Assembly (NCBI GenBank): GCA_036960605.1
Contig: JBALXI010000023.1
Coordinates: forward strand, 1-64,000
DNA: 64,000 nucleotides
From: Oleispira sp036960605
GTDB taxonomy: Bacteria > Pseudomonadota > Gammaproteobacteria > Pseudomonadales > Oceanobacteraceae
Direction of reading: 5' to 3'
Shown here in pieces: positions 25,996 to 34,994 of this stretch. The notes under the pieces are model-generated. The model worked only from the letters and a program-made list of their open reading frames with translations, made no database searches and was not told the DNA's origin. Made by a program: the position numbers and the translations under genes. The first letter of the stretch is position 1; each line of letters starts with the position of its first letter.

Positions 25996-27618
25996 CTAAA
26001 GTGCTTGGCCGTTCTGGTTAATAGCATTGAGTTGATGATTATCGGCTGCTTCGTCGGCTGCTGGGATCCAATCGCTTAAACAAGCGCTGCTTTCTACGCA
26101 GGGATCGGTTAAAGCTTCTAAGAAGCTAACCAGCTGGTTTACCTCATTATCATTGATTCGAATACGTCCTAAGCGACTGGTTTGCGCTTGTTGCTCTTGG
26201 TTCAGCTTGGCTACTGCTAGTAGGCTATTGGTTTCAGCATTCGGATATAAGCTGGCACAATTAGTCGCTCCACTATCAATAAGGTTTTCGAATTGATCAA
26301 GCTGACAGTGATCATTACGATCAAAATAGCCTTCAACTGAATTTTGCGGATTGATGTAGTGACGAACAGTGCGCTCTAAAGAATCAAAGCTGCCCGAGTG
26401 GCCATAAGGAGCCGTTACTTTTAAATTCAGAAGTGAGGCTGTACGGAAGTGATAACGGTCGCTGTCATTACTGGTTTCACGAGCAAGACCAAAGTCATCA
26501 TCACCAGTGCTGCCATCACCTTTGCCTGGGCCTACTTGTGGGAAAGCAACGACGTGATGCTGTTCGTCACTAAAGAGTTGGCCGCTATGGCATGCTACGC
26601 AACCAGCGCCACCGTCTTGCGGTGTATTAAAGAATAAAACAGCGCCTTCTTTTTGGTCATTTGTCATCGCGGCTAAATCACCGTCCATATAGTTCTGCCA
26701 TGAATGATTAGCGAATTGCATCGAGCGTTCATATTCACCGATGGCGTGAGCAATATTATCAAAACTGATTAAGTTCTCGGCGCTCGCGTTGCTGGCGTAG
26801 GCTTGCTGGAATTCTAGCAGCCAATCGTTATTGCCTAACTCGTTTTCACCTTCGCCGTAGTCACCGATACGTGCCGCCAAGTGGTTGCGAACATCTTCAT
26901 TGGAATTACCAGATTCAAAACTTGTGCCGCGCATTTCTTCCGCAGAGGTCACTGGGAAGCGAGCTTGTGCTGCGGCCATGTTTTGGCCTGCGTTGCTATC
27001 GGAGGTATTGAAAGCAACATCCGGAGTGCGAATGTTGCCGTTGCTGCCGTTAGTACCTGCAACAATATTGAGGGAAGCAACTCGTGAGTCATGAAACATG
27101 CCTCGATCCCAGAAACCGACATTAAAGACCGTTGGAGCATTTCTAGGGACTTCGGGTAGACCATTATTATGAACGCGGCCTTCGCCTAATAGCTCAGGAT
27201 TTTCTGCATCAACACCCACGGATAGTGAGAGTTGATCGGCGCCACCTAAGGCTGGGTGGTGGCACGTTACGCAGGCGCTATCAAAGTCCCCGCCTAGGCC
27301 CTTGGTGAAGAACAACTTTTTACCCAGCTGGGGTAAAGCTTCACTAATATCGGGTAAGTCGCGCTGCGGATGCTGATTAAGGTTTAGCTGGGCGATCATT
27401 TGGCTTAGCTGATTATCCAGCGCAGTGGCGATTGGGTTTTCTACTTGAGGATCTTCTGCTTGAGGATCTTCTGCTTGAGGATCTTCATTTTGCGGCTCTT
27501 CGTTTCGTGGGTCTTCGGGTAGCTGTTCTGCAACGTCATCTTTTGAAGGCAGGTTGCAACCGCTTAATGCGACGGCTATGCCTATTGTTATGCTGGATTT
27601 CATTATTGATAGTGTCAT
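25996..27618 (-). CDS. Diheme cytochrome c peroxidase-family lipoprotein
   Basis: This 540-residue protein is of the bacterial CcpA/MauG family. Two heme c sites, CVTCH (Cys116-His120) and CVACH (Cys340-His344), mark the high- and low-potential hemes that use cytochrome electrons to reduce peroxide or oxidise a partner. The N-terminus is a lipoprotein signal (ALSGC) followed by a Glu/Asp/Pro/Gln linker made of EDPQ repeats. The start at 27618 (MTLSIMKSS) is preferred: AGAGG lies 11 nt upstream. An ATG at 27603 is possible. The open frame reaches 27819 and would overlap the divergent kinase start, so that longer form is unlikely. At about 540 residues it is longer than classical peroxidases (about 330). 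Confidence 0.87.
   Translation of the reverse strand: MTLSIMKSSITIGIAVALSGCNLPSKDDVAEQLPEDPRNEEPQNEDPQAEDPQAEDPQVENPIATALDNQLSQMIAQLNLNQHPQRDLPDISEALPQLGKKLFFTKGLGGDFDSACVTCHHPALGGADQLSLSVGVDAENPELLGEGRVHNNGLPEVPRNAPTVFNVGFWDRGMFHDSRVASLNIVAGTNGSNGNIRTPDVAFNTSDSNAGQNMAAAQARFPVTSAEEMRGTSFESGNSNEDVRNHLAARIGDYGEGENELGNNDWLLEFQQAYASNASAENLISFDNIAHAIGEYERSMQFANHSWQNYMDGDLAAMTNDQKEGAVLFFNTPQDGGAGCVACHSGQLFSDEQHHVVAFPQVGPGKGDGSTGDDDFGLARETSNDSDRYHFRTASLLNLKVTAPYGHSGSFDSLERTVRHYINPQNSVEGYFDRNDHCQLDQFENLIDSGATNCASLYPNAETNSLLAVAKLNQEQQAQTSRLGRIRINDNEVNQLVSFLEALTDPCVESSACLSDWIPAADEAADNHQLNAINQNGQAL
27444..27518 (-). repeat. 15-bp tandem repeats coding for an EDPQ linker
   Basis: Three near-perfect 15-bp units (27444-27458, 27459-27473, 27474-27488) and two degenerate ones encode the acidic EDPQA/V linker between lipid anchor and heme domain of the peroxidase. 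Such repeats can change copy number in frame by slippage. Confidence 0.85.
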
Positions 27619-27807
27619 GAGATTCTTCGCCTCTTTCTGACTAGTGATCATTATGTGATGCTGAGTTTTAGAATAGAGAGGGAATGTGCAAGCTGGATGG
27701 AGCAAATGTGCAGGCAATGTGTAAGTGAGCCTTTTTCTGCTAACAAAGGCAGAAAATGTGATGAGCTTCTCGTATAGTAAGATGATCTTCTTGTTCAGGT
27801 TTTTATT

Positions 27808-29421
27808 GTGCGTGTTCAATACAAGTTATTCGCGATTACATTATTCGCTTCTTTTATTCTGGTAGCCTCAATGCTGGCCCTTGCCCAGTGGAGTTTTGAT
27901 CGTGGTCTTTTAGAACATGTGAATAAGCGAGCATTGCAGCAATATACAAGTTTGTCGGAAGCGCTTGTGAGCCATTATCAGGAAAAAGGAAATTGGCAGG
28001 CTTTGAGCGACTCTCGTTATGCTTGGCTTCAATTACAGAATGATGCTGGGATCGATGTTGATCCGAAAGCGTTGCAGCGTGCGCGTCAAGATTCAACTCA
28101 GCGTTCTTCAGGCCTGCAATCAAATAACCGCCACGAGAAGCGTCAACATCGATTTGATGAACAAGGGCGGAGACCGCCACGCGAGCACCGCCCCCCGCGG
28201 GAACATCGACCGCCTCCTCGTGATTTTGATCATCGCCCTAGATTAGATCGAGATGGAATGGATAGCAGAGGAATGGATAGGGACGATAGACCGCCGCCGC
28301 CTCCTAGAAAAAATTCTAAGAAGGATCCTTTAGCCCTATTGGATGCCAATAAACAATTACTGATAGGTGATTTGGTAAAGCCAGAGCATCGTCAATATCT
28401 AGCGCTTAGCCAAGCAGGCAGTATTATTGGCTATGTTGTTTATGCCAATCGTGAGCGTTTATTAGATGATTATGATCTGGATTTAGCCTCACAATTAAGT
28501 AGCAACTTATGGTGGATTGCGGCGTTAATGATTTTGCTTTCGGCATCACTGGCTTTGCCGTTCTCCAAATTGCTATTGAGCCCACTTCGGCCCATTGTTG
28601 ATTCGATACATGCTTTAGCGAAGGGTGATTTCAGCCGTAGAGTTGAGGTCGTCAATCAAGATGAAATTGGCCGCGTGGCGAAAGATGTTAATCATCTGGC
28701 CCAGCAGTTAGAAGAGGTGGATACCAGCCGAAAGACTTGGCTAGCGAATATTTCACATGAGCTACGCACACCGTTAGCCGTGATGAGAGGGGAGTTAGAG
28801 GCCATGCTTGATGGTATTCGAGAATTAAATAAAGACAATCTCGGCTCGGCTCATCAAGAAGCGTTGCATTTACAGCGCTTGGTGGAAGATTTATATCAGC
28901 TGACGAGCAGTGAGCTGGGTAATGATAACGTCGCGCAGATGAGTTATCAGAAGCAAGAACTGGATTTCTCTGCTTTAGTCGAAGATGACTTGGAGCGTTT
29001 TCAGCCTTTAATCGATAAGGCAGGTTTGAGTTTCAGTTTTATAAATAGCGCTCAATCTTTAAATGAAGAGGCGTGGGTAAGGGGAGATTCGAGCCGGCTA
29101 TCACAATTGATTCATAATCTAGTCAATAACAGCATCAAATATACCCAGGCTCCCGGCAAACTCGTTGCCGAATTAATCGTGAAGAACGACGTCATTATTT
29201 TCACCTTAATGGATTCAGCGCCCAGCGTTAAAGAGGCTGAATTGGATAAAATATTTGATCATTTATATCGAGCTGAGCAATCACGCAATCGAAAAACGGG
29301 TGGCTCTGGGCTGGGGTTAGCCATTTGTAAGAAAATAGCGCAAAGCCATGACGGTGAATTGACCGCGAGTCTGTCGGATTTAGGCGGAATTAAAATGACG
29401 CTGTGTTTGCCGCGCAGCTAA
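27808..29421 (+). CDS. BaeS-like sensor histidine kinase
   Basis: This 537-residue membrane sensor kinase has membrane segment 1 (residues 8-28), a periplasmic domain, segment 2 (about 235-258), HAMP, then a HisKA domain with phospho-His317 in ISHELRTPLAV. The HATPase domain follows, with N box HNLVNNSIKYT and G box GGSGLGLAI. The catalytic half is closest in feel to BaeS/CreC. The periplasmic part contains an unusual Arg/Pro/Asp/His-rich stretch (residues about 121-171) with repeated RPPREH units. Translation begins at GTG 27808. It diverges from the peroxidase gene and is followed 46 bp later by its response regulator. Confidence 0.9.
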   Translation: MRVQYKLFAITLFASFILVASMLALAQWSFDRGLLEHVNKRALQQYTSLSEALVSHYQEKGNWQALSDSRYAWLQLQNDAGIDVDPKALQRARQDSTQRSSGLQSNNRHEKRQHRFDEQGRRPPREHRPPREHRPPPRDFDHRPRLDRDGMDSRGMDRDDRPPPPPRKNSKKDPLALLDANKQLLIGDLVKPEHRQYLALSQAGSIIGYVVYANRERLLDDYDLDLASQLSSNLWWIAALMILLSASLALPFSKLLLSPLRPIVDSIHALAKGDFSRRVEVVNQDEIGRVAKDVNHLAQQLEEVDTSRKTWLANISHELRTPLAVMRGELEAMLDGIRELNKDNLGSAHQEALHLQRLVEDLYQLTSSELGNDNVAQMSYQKQELDFSALVEDDLERFQPLIDKAGLSFSFINSAQSLNEEAWVRGDSSRLSQLIHNLVNNSIKYTQAPGKLVAELIVKNDVIIFTLMDSAPSVKEAELDKIFDHLYRAEQSRNRKTGGSGLGLAICKKIAQSHDGELTASLSDLGGIKMTLCLPRS

Positions 29422-29467
29422 AAATTCTGGCGGTAATGTTGGGCATCTAGGAGCAATAGAGAAAAGC

Positions 29468-30187
29468 ATGACGGATACTATTTTAATTGTTGAAGATGAA
29501 CCTAAGCTGGCACAACTGCTGGTTGATTATTTAAAGCAAAGTGGGTTTGAAACCCACGTAATCGGCGATGGTCTACAAGCGCTGGAATGGATCAATTTGA
29601 ATCATCAAACGATTGATCTGATGATTTTGGATCTTATGTTACCGAATCTTGATGGCATGGAAATCTGTAAGGCGGTACGTCAGTTTTCCACGCTCCCAAT
29701 TCTTATGGCGACGGCAAAAGTGGAAGAAATAGATCGCTTAATTGGCTTAGAGCTAGGGGCTGATGATTATTTGTGTAAGCCCTATAGCCCAAGAGAAGTG
29801 GTTGCTCGGGTGAAGGCGATCTTGCGTCGCAGCCAGTTGGTAAAGTCTTTTCAAGCAAATGTTAATAATAATGCGGGCCAGCAAGTAGCAGAACTATTGG
29901 CTGGCCTAGTATTGGAAGAAGAGAAATATAAGGCGACTTTAAACGGTAAGGTATTGGATTTAACGGCGGTAGAATTTCAACTATTAGCCATCTTAGCGAA
30001 AGAGCCGGGGCGTATTTTTAGTCGTCAGCAATTAATGGATGGTGGCTATCAAGATCATCGAGTAGTGAGTGATCGTACCATTGATAGTCATATTCGGAAG
30101 TTAAGAAAACGCATCAGTGAGAAGTGCCCCGAAAGCGAAATTATTCACTCCGTTTACGGGGTCGGCTATAAGTTTGAATTACTGTAG
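29468..30187 (+). CDS. BaeR-like OmpR-family response regulator
   Basis: This 239-residue two-domain regulator pairs with the upstream kinase. The receiver domain has the acidic pair EDEP, phospho-acceptor Asp55 in ILDLMLPN, and the conserved Lys in CKPYSP. The C-terminal winged helix (about residues 145-238) has the recognition region DRTIDSHIRKLRKRI and ends VYGVGYKFE. Targets are unknown; the divergent diheme peroxidase gene is the nearest candidate. Confidence 0.93.
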   Translation: MTDTILIVEDEPKLAQLLVDYLKQSGFETHVIGDGLQALEWINLNHQTIDLMILDLMLPNLDGMEICKAVRQFSTLPILMATAKVEEIDRLIGLELGADDYLCKPYSPREVVARVKAILRRSQLVKSFQANVNNNAGQQVAELLAGLVLEEEKYKATLNGKVLDLTAVEFQLLAILAKEPGRIFSRQQLMDGGYQDHRVVSDRTIDSHIRKLRKRISEKCPESEIIHSVYGVGYKFELL

Positions 30188-30210
30188 CTAGAAAGCAGGT
30201 TTTATAAGGC

Positions 30211-30320
30211 GACCTATGACTGGGTATTTATTCCACAAAACGGCGTAAATACTTCCGTGTAGCCTTAGTTCGGCAATCCCTGCCTCGCATATTTGCTCCA
30301 CAAACACCCAGTCATAGGTC
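30211..30320. repeat. Palindrome-flanked intergenic element
   Basis: A 15-bp perfect inverted repeat, GACCTATGACTGGGT (30211-30225) and ACCCAGTCATAGGTC (30306-30320), bounds an 80-bp core with a repeated TCCACAAA block. It has no open frame. The form fits a dispersed REP/BIME- or MITE-like element. Only one copy is in this window, so repetition in the genome is inference. It could also end transcription of the two-component operon. Confidence 0.6.
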
Positions 30321-30376
30321 TTCAGGTATCTAAAATTGCATAATTTTAATAGTAGCAAAGGAAAGCTTAATAGAAA

Positions 30377-30979
30377 TCAGGGGCGCCAGTTTCGAAGTAA
30401 TTCTTGAATAGCTTGGCCTCGATGGCTGATAATATTCTTTCGTTCTTTGCTCAGTTCGGCTGAGCTGCAGGCTTCGTTAGGGACTAGGAATACGGGGTCG
30501 TAACCAAAGCCTTGGACGCCTGAAGGCTCGGTTAAAATCTGACCTTCCCAACTGCCTTGGAATACCTGAGGCGTTGGATCATTTTCATGACGCATATAAA
30601 CCAAGACGCATTGAAAGCGAGCCGAACGCTGTTCTGCTGGAACATCTTTAAGGGCTTCTAACAACTTAAGGTAGTTAGCTTCGTCACTGGTATTACCACT
30701 GTCATCAGCTGCGTAGCGCGCACTATAAATACCAGGAGCACCTTGCAGGGCATCAACTTCTAAACCCGAGTCATCGGCTAACGCTGGCAGGCCAGAGAAT
30801 TTACACGCATTGCGGGCTTTAATAATCGCGTTTTCAACAAAGCTTAAGCCGGTTTCTTCCGCTTCAATCGTATCAAATTCATTCTGCGGAATGACTTGAA
30901 TGCTTTTATCAGAAAATAGCTGCGAGAATTCACGCAGCTTACCTTGGTTGCCACTGGCTAGAACGAGTTTTTCAATCAT
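30377..30979 (-). CDS. rdgB: RdgB, dITP/XTP pyrophosphatase
   Basis: This house-cleaning enzyme hydrolyses dITP, ITP and XTP to monophosphates and so prevents their incorporation. The 200-residue protein matches family length and has the start motif LVLASGNQGKLREF, the metal-binding ADDSGLEVDAL, GAPGIYSARYA, and the late GFGYDPVF and SHRGQA motifs. It heads the downstream end of the rdgB-DUF4426-metW-metX block that is also found in Pseudomonas. Confidence 0.97.
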   Translation of the reverse strand: MIEKLVLASGNQGKLREFSQLFSDKSIQVIPQNEFDTIEAEETGLSFVENAIIKARNACKFSGLPALADDSGLEVDALQGAPGIYSARYAADDSGNTSDEANYLKLLEALKDVPAEQRSARFQCVLVYMRHENDPTPQVFQGSWEGQILTEPSGVQGFGYDPVFLVPNEACSSAELSKERKNIISHRGQAIQELLRNWRP

Positions 30980-31013
30980 ATTGTTTTGGGTCTTTTAAGT
31001 TCTATTCTTCGAT

Positions 31014-31493
31014 TTATTCTTCTTCGTAGAAGCGTTGGCTGAATTTTACATCGAAATTTTTCTGCTTGGCATTGCTTGGTATAACATCCAAATCGAAGTT
31101 ATACATATCACCATCGTCGAAGCTGAAGGTGCTGATGTAATAAATCGCTTGGCCCTCACGTACACGGCGAAACTCTAATTCACGACTTTGGCCGATTAAA
31201 TTTCGAATAGAGCCTTTTACACTCGCATCAAGAGCGGCGGGTACTTGGCCACCTTTGGTTTTTTGTAATACCGAAATATTCAAAAAGCCTAATGAACGTG
31301 AGCGAGGAATATCATAAATTTTCGAGACTTCCGGGGTTAAGAAGCTACTGTTTAAACCCATGTAGTGAACTTCGTATTCACCAAAAACTATCTTCTGTTC
31401 AGCGCTGGCACTGACGGAGATTAAGCACAGTAACAATGCGCCGATCAGATAAGACAAACGGGAAGCAAGCGCACCCTTGTTAAACTTAAGCAT
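31014..31493 (-). CDS. DUF4426 family exported protein
   Basis: This 159-residue protein has a signal peptide ending in SVSASA and is therefore periplasmic or secreted. It matches the DUF4426 pattern (FGEYEVHYMGLNSSFL, IYDIPRSRSLGFLN). The family is of unknown function and is regularly found between rdgB and metW in pseudomonads and relatives. GGAGG lies 8 nt before the ATG. No catalytic motif is visible. Confidence 0.85.
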   Translation of the reverse strand: MLKFNKGALASRLSYLIGALLLCLISVSASAEQKIVFGEYEVHYMGLNSSFLTPEVSKIYDIPRSRSLGFLNISVLQKTKGGQVPAALDASVKGSIRNLIGQSRELEFRRVREGQAIYYISTFSFDDGDMYNFDLDVIPSNAKQKNFDVKFSQRFYEEE

Positions 31494-31504
31494 TAGTAAG
31501 CCTC

Positions 31505-32116
31505 CTATCGGCTGATATGATAAACCGCAGTTTCACCCAGCATGGAAGGCCATAAGCCAATGCTCCAGTGCTCGTTATGTTGGTCATCCACTACCGTCTT
31601 ATTCAAGATGCGGATGCCTTTACTGTGGCAAAGTTGTTCAAAATCTTTAAAAGTACACAAATGGATGTTCGGTGTATCGTACCAATTATAAGGTAGCGAT
31701 TCAGACATCGGCATGCGGCCTTTCAATAACAAGTATAGGCGTGTTCGCCAGTAACCGAAGTTAGGGAATGTAACGATTGCTTGGTTACCAATGCGTAACA
31801 TTTCATCGACCAAAACATCAGGACTTTGCACGGCTTGTAACGCTTGCGCCATGATGACCGTATCGATGCTGTTATCTTTAAAATTGCTTAAGCCCGCGTC
31901 GAGATTTTGCTCGATCACATTGATGCCGTTTTTAATGCAGTGAGTTATTTTGTCTGGGCTGATTTCTAAGCCATAACCGCGTACGCCTTTTTCTGCCTTC
32001 AAAAAACTCAGTAATTCGCCTTTACCGCACCCTAGATCGAGTACTTGGCTATTAGGCTTAACCCACTGCTGGATAATGGATAGATCTGGACGCAGGTTGT
32101 TCAATGCTTGGCTCAT
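31505..32116 (-). CDS. metW: MetW, methionine biosynthesis methyltransferase-like protein
   Basis: This 203-residue SAM-binding protein has motif I VLDLGCGKGELL. MetW acts together with MetX in methionine synthesis in many proteobacteria, where it is thought to support homoserine acylation. Its start overlaps the metX stop by 4 nt (ATGA), showing coupled translation. It is followed 11 nt later by the DUF4426 gene. Confidence 0.95.
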   Translation of the reverse strand: MSQALNNLRPDLSIIQQWVKPNSQVLDLGCGKGELLSFLKAEKGVRGYGLEISPDKITHCIKNGINVIEQNLDAGLSNFKDNSIDTVIMAQALQAVQSPDVLVDEMLRIGNQAIVTFPNFGYWRTRLYLLLKGRMPMSESLPYNWYDTPNIHLCTFKDFEQLCHSKGIRILNKTVVDDQHNEHWSIGLWPSMLGETAVYHISR

Positions 32117-33306
32117 GATTGTCCTCCTATTACGGCAGCTATTGCTACTTCTGTCGTAGCGGCAGGAATATCACTTTCTACTCGTTGCATGTAAGCACCA
32201 AAGACATCGAGATAACGTGGGATCGGCAATAAGAAGGCATCGTGACCATTCTCTGATTCGATGCAGGCATAGCTTACATCTTTATCCGCTTGTATTAGCG
32301 CATTGACGATCTCTTCTGAGCGATCCGGAGCAAAGCGCCAGTCGGTGGTGAAGGATGCGACGAAGAATTTGCATTTAGCCAGACTTAAGCACTTAACCAA
32401 ATCACCGTCGTGGTCGATGGTTGGGTCAAAATAGTCCAATGCTTTGGTCATCAACATATAAGTATTGGCATCAAACTGGGTGCTGAATTTTTGCCCTTGA
32501 TAATGCAAATAGCTTTCGACTTGGAATTCAGGGGCGAAACTAAAGCTCAGTTCGTCGGCTTTTAGGTCACGACCAAACTTCGCTTTCATGGCATCACCCG
32601 ACATATAGGTTAGATGACCAAGCATGCGAGCTTGCGATAAGCCTGCCTTAGGCACAACACCATGATCCATGTAGCGACCTTGGTGAAAATCAGGATCTTT
32701 ACTGATCGCTTGGCGTGCGACTTCGTTAAAGGCAATGTTCTGTGCCGATAGCTTAGGAGCAGAAGCGATGACTAGAGCATGACGTAAACGCTCTGGGTAT
32801 TGAATCGACCAGCGCAATACTTGCATGCCGCCTAATGATCCACCGACAACGGCAGCCCATTGTTGAATATTGAGGAAATCGGCTAAACGTTTTTGGCTTC
32901 TTACCCAGTCACGAACAGCGACGATCGGGAAGTCAGGGCCATAGGCCTTGCCCGTTTCTGGATTGATGCTGGTAGGCCCGGTCGAGCCGGAACAACCACC
33001 GAGGTTGTTCAAGCAGACAACAAAAAACTTATTAGTATCAATCGATTTACCGGGTCCAATACAGCTATCCCACCAACCTGGACGTTTATCGTCCATGCTG
33101 TGGAAGCCCGCAGCATGGTGGTCACCACTTAAGGCGTGGCAAATTAGAATGGCATTACTGGCATCAGCATTGAGTTCACCGTAGGTCTCATAAATTAATT
33201 CATAAGATTCGAGGATGCGGCCGCTGCGTAGTATTAAAGGCTCATCAAAACGTTGAGTTTTAGGAGTGATGATACCGACGCTATCGTCTGGAATTTGTGC
33301 TGGCAT
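32113..33306 (-). CDS. metX: MetX, homoserine O-acyltransferase
   Basis: This alpha/beta-hydrolase enzyme acylates homoserine, the first committed step to methionine. The 397-residue protein has the nucleophile elbow GGSLGGMQVLRW, catalytic Asp region SFTTDWRFAPDRS and His in ENGHDAFLLP. In gammaproteobacteria with metX-metW, such enzymes often use succinyl-CoA rather than acetyl-CoA, so the acyl donor should not be assumed. It overlaps metW by 4 nt. Confidence 0.96.
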   Translation of the reverse strand: MPAQIPDDSVGIITPKTQRFDEPLILRSGRILESYELIYETYGELNADASNAILICHALSGDHHAAGFHSMDDKRPGWWDSCIGPGKSIDTNKFFVVCLNNLGGCSGSTGPTSINPETGKAYGPDFPIVAVRDWVRSQKRLADFLNIQQWAAVVGGSLGGMQVLRWSIQYPERLRHALVIASAPKLSAQNIAFNEVARQAISKDPDFHQGRYMDHGVVPKAGLSQARMLGHLTYMSGDAMKAKFGRDLKADELSFSFAPEFQVESYLHYQGQKFSTQFDANTYMLMTKALDYFDPTIDHDGDLVKCLSLAKCKFFVASFTTDWRFAPDRSEEIVNALIQADKDVSYACIESENGHDAFLLPIPRYLDVFGAYMQRVESDIPAATTEVAIAAVIGGQS

Positions 33307-33402
33307 GGATGCTTATACACTTAAGACAGTTTGAATGAGGGGGATTATAGCGAGAATTGAAGAGAAATTCAGGGACAATGTGCCCCTGATAGATTGTGCT
33401 AA

Positions 33403-33987
33403 TTAAATACCCAGAACTAGGCCAGGTGGCATACCGCTGGCTTGAGCGAGTCCTTTGATGACTAAAATTTCTAGAACCTGGATTAATAAGAAAGCAACGA
33501 TGGGAGATATATCAATGCCACCCATGTCAGGCATGGCTTTACGAATCGGTTTTATTGCCGGCTCTAAAATCTGATTGATCAAAATTAATACCGGGTTATA
33601 CGAGTTGGGTGCAACCCAAGAGGCAATCACGGTAATCAATAATCCCCAAAAATAGACTTTTAATAGCAGGCTCATTACACCAATACCAGCCCATAAAGCG
33701 GCCTGTAGCGGCGGTTGTATACCATTGAGCAATAAAATCAATACGATGGCGATGGCTTGAACCAATAATGCCAATACGAGAGACGCGATATCGATGCCAC
33801 CCCAGCCCGGAATCATTTTACGTAATGGAATCAGTGGCGGATTTGTTGCTTTAACTATGAACTGTGAAATAGGGTTATAAAAATCTGCCCGTACTAGCTG
33901 TAGCAAAAAACGCAGAACCACGAGTAATAGGTACAGGCCCACTAGGGTATTGATTACTAACATGCCCACTTGGGTAAGGGAGTCCAT
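33403..33987 (-). CDS. YggT family integral membrane protein
   Basis: This 194-residue membrane protein has two YggT domains in tandem, each with hydrophobic segments and a PxRKxxPxxGGIDIxxxV motif (PLRKMIPGWGGIDI and PIRKAMPDMGGIDI). The function is not established; links to osmotic or division processes have been proposed for relatives. The start at 33987 (MDSLTQVG) is chosen because GGAG lies 6 nt upstream. The two ATGs further upstream lie on or before that site. It follows proC as in Pseudomonas. Confidence 0.9.
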   Translation of the reverse strand: MDSLTQVGMLVINTLVGLYLLLVVLRFLLQLVRADFYNPISQFIVKATNPPLIPLRKMIPGWGGIDIASLVLALLVQAIAIVLILLLNGIQPPLQAALWAGIGVMSLLLKVYFWGLLITVIASWVAPNSYNPVLILINQILEPAIKPIRKAMPDMGGIDISPIVAFLLIQVLEILVIKGLAQASGMPPGLVLGI

Positions 33988-34121
33988 AGACATCTCCGAA
34001 AATGATGTTGAAATTGGGTTATAAAATAGTGCGATAAACGATGTAATCAAGATAAAGCCGATAAGGGTGATTTTCTACCCCTAGCAGCCATAGGTCACTC
34101 TATTCTTACAAATTCTTACCT

Positions 34122-34958
34122 TTAACTGGGTTTAACTTCGCCTAACAGCTCCGCTAGCTCACCCGAGCGACGATTTGCCGCATTGAGGGCCGCTTTTACA
34201 ATGTCGCGTAAATGAGCGCTTTCAAAGGTATTGATGGCTTGTTCGGTTGTGCCACCCGGAGAGGTCACACGACGACGTAATTCAGCCACATCAACATCAC
34301 TTTCTTTGGCCATTTGTGCCGCACCAATTGCCGTTTGAATGGTCAGTTCACTGGCGGTTTCACGGCTCAAACCTAGCTCAACACCGGTATCGATCATGGC
34401 TTCCATTAATAGGAAGTAATACGCTGGGCCGCTGCCTGAAACGGCGGTTACGGCATCAATTTCTGCTTCGCTTTGCACCCATTGCACAATCCCGGCAGCT
34501 TTAAGAACCGTTTCCGCAAGATTTTTTTGTACGATTGAGGTGTGCTCGTTGGCGAACAAACCGCTGGCGCCTAACTGAATAAGGGAAGGCGTATTCGGCA
34601 TGCAACGTACAATAGCTTGTGTTTGTCCTAACCAGCTTTGTAATGAAAATAAGTTGATACCCGCCGCGATGGAAACGAATAACGGCTGCTTAGTATCTGC
34701 CGAAATTGTCGAGGCAATATGGCTAGCCACTTCTTTCATTACTTGAGGTTTTACTGCCAGTACCACGATATCAGCATCTAGCATTGCCGGACCGCAATCT
34801 GAGAATGCTTTGATAGAATATTGTTGGGCTAGCTGATCGCGCTGCGACTCATTAGGATCACTGACGCTGATGGAGTCTGCTGAATGGCCTTGGGCGATTA
34901 AACCGCCGATGAGGCTGGTGGCCATATTGCCACCACCAATAAAACAAATGTTGCTCAT
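34122..34958 (-). CDS. proC: Pyrroline-5-carboxylate reductase
   Basis: ProC reduces pyrroline-5-carboxylate to proline with NAD(P)H. The 278-residue protein has the Rossmann motif FIGGGNMATSLIGG, the CMPNTPS loop, and the C-terminal VSGSGPAYYF and RRRVTSPGGTTEQAI segments of the active site. GAAGGAAT precedes the ATG. It lies 36 bp after the yggS homologue, the common proteobacterial pairing. Confidence 0.97.
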   Translation of the reverse strand: MSNICFIGGGNMATSLIGGLIAQGHSADSISVSDPNESQRDQLAQQYSIKAFSDCGPAMLDADIVVLAVKPQVMKEVASHIASTISADTKQPLFVSIAAGINLFSLQSWLGQTQAIVRCMPNTPSLIQLGASGLFANEHTSIVQKNLAETVLKAAGIVQWVQSEAEIDAVTAVSGSGPAYYFLLMEAMIDTGVELGLSRETASELTIQTAIGAAQMAKESDVDVAELRRRVTSPGGTTEQAINTFESAHLRDIVKAALNAANRRSGELAELLGEVKPS

Positions 34959-34994
34959 GGAAATTCCTTCAATATCACTAATTTTAAAATAGAC

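Noticed and set aside
27619..27819. N-terminal extension of the peroxidase up to 27819
   Set aside because: It would overlap the divergent kinase start and place 67 residues before an obvious lipoprotein signal peptide.
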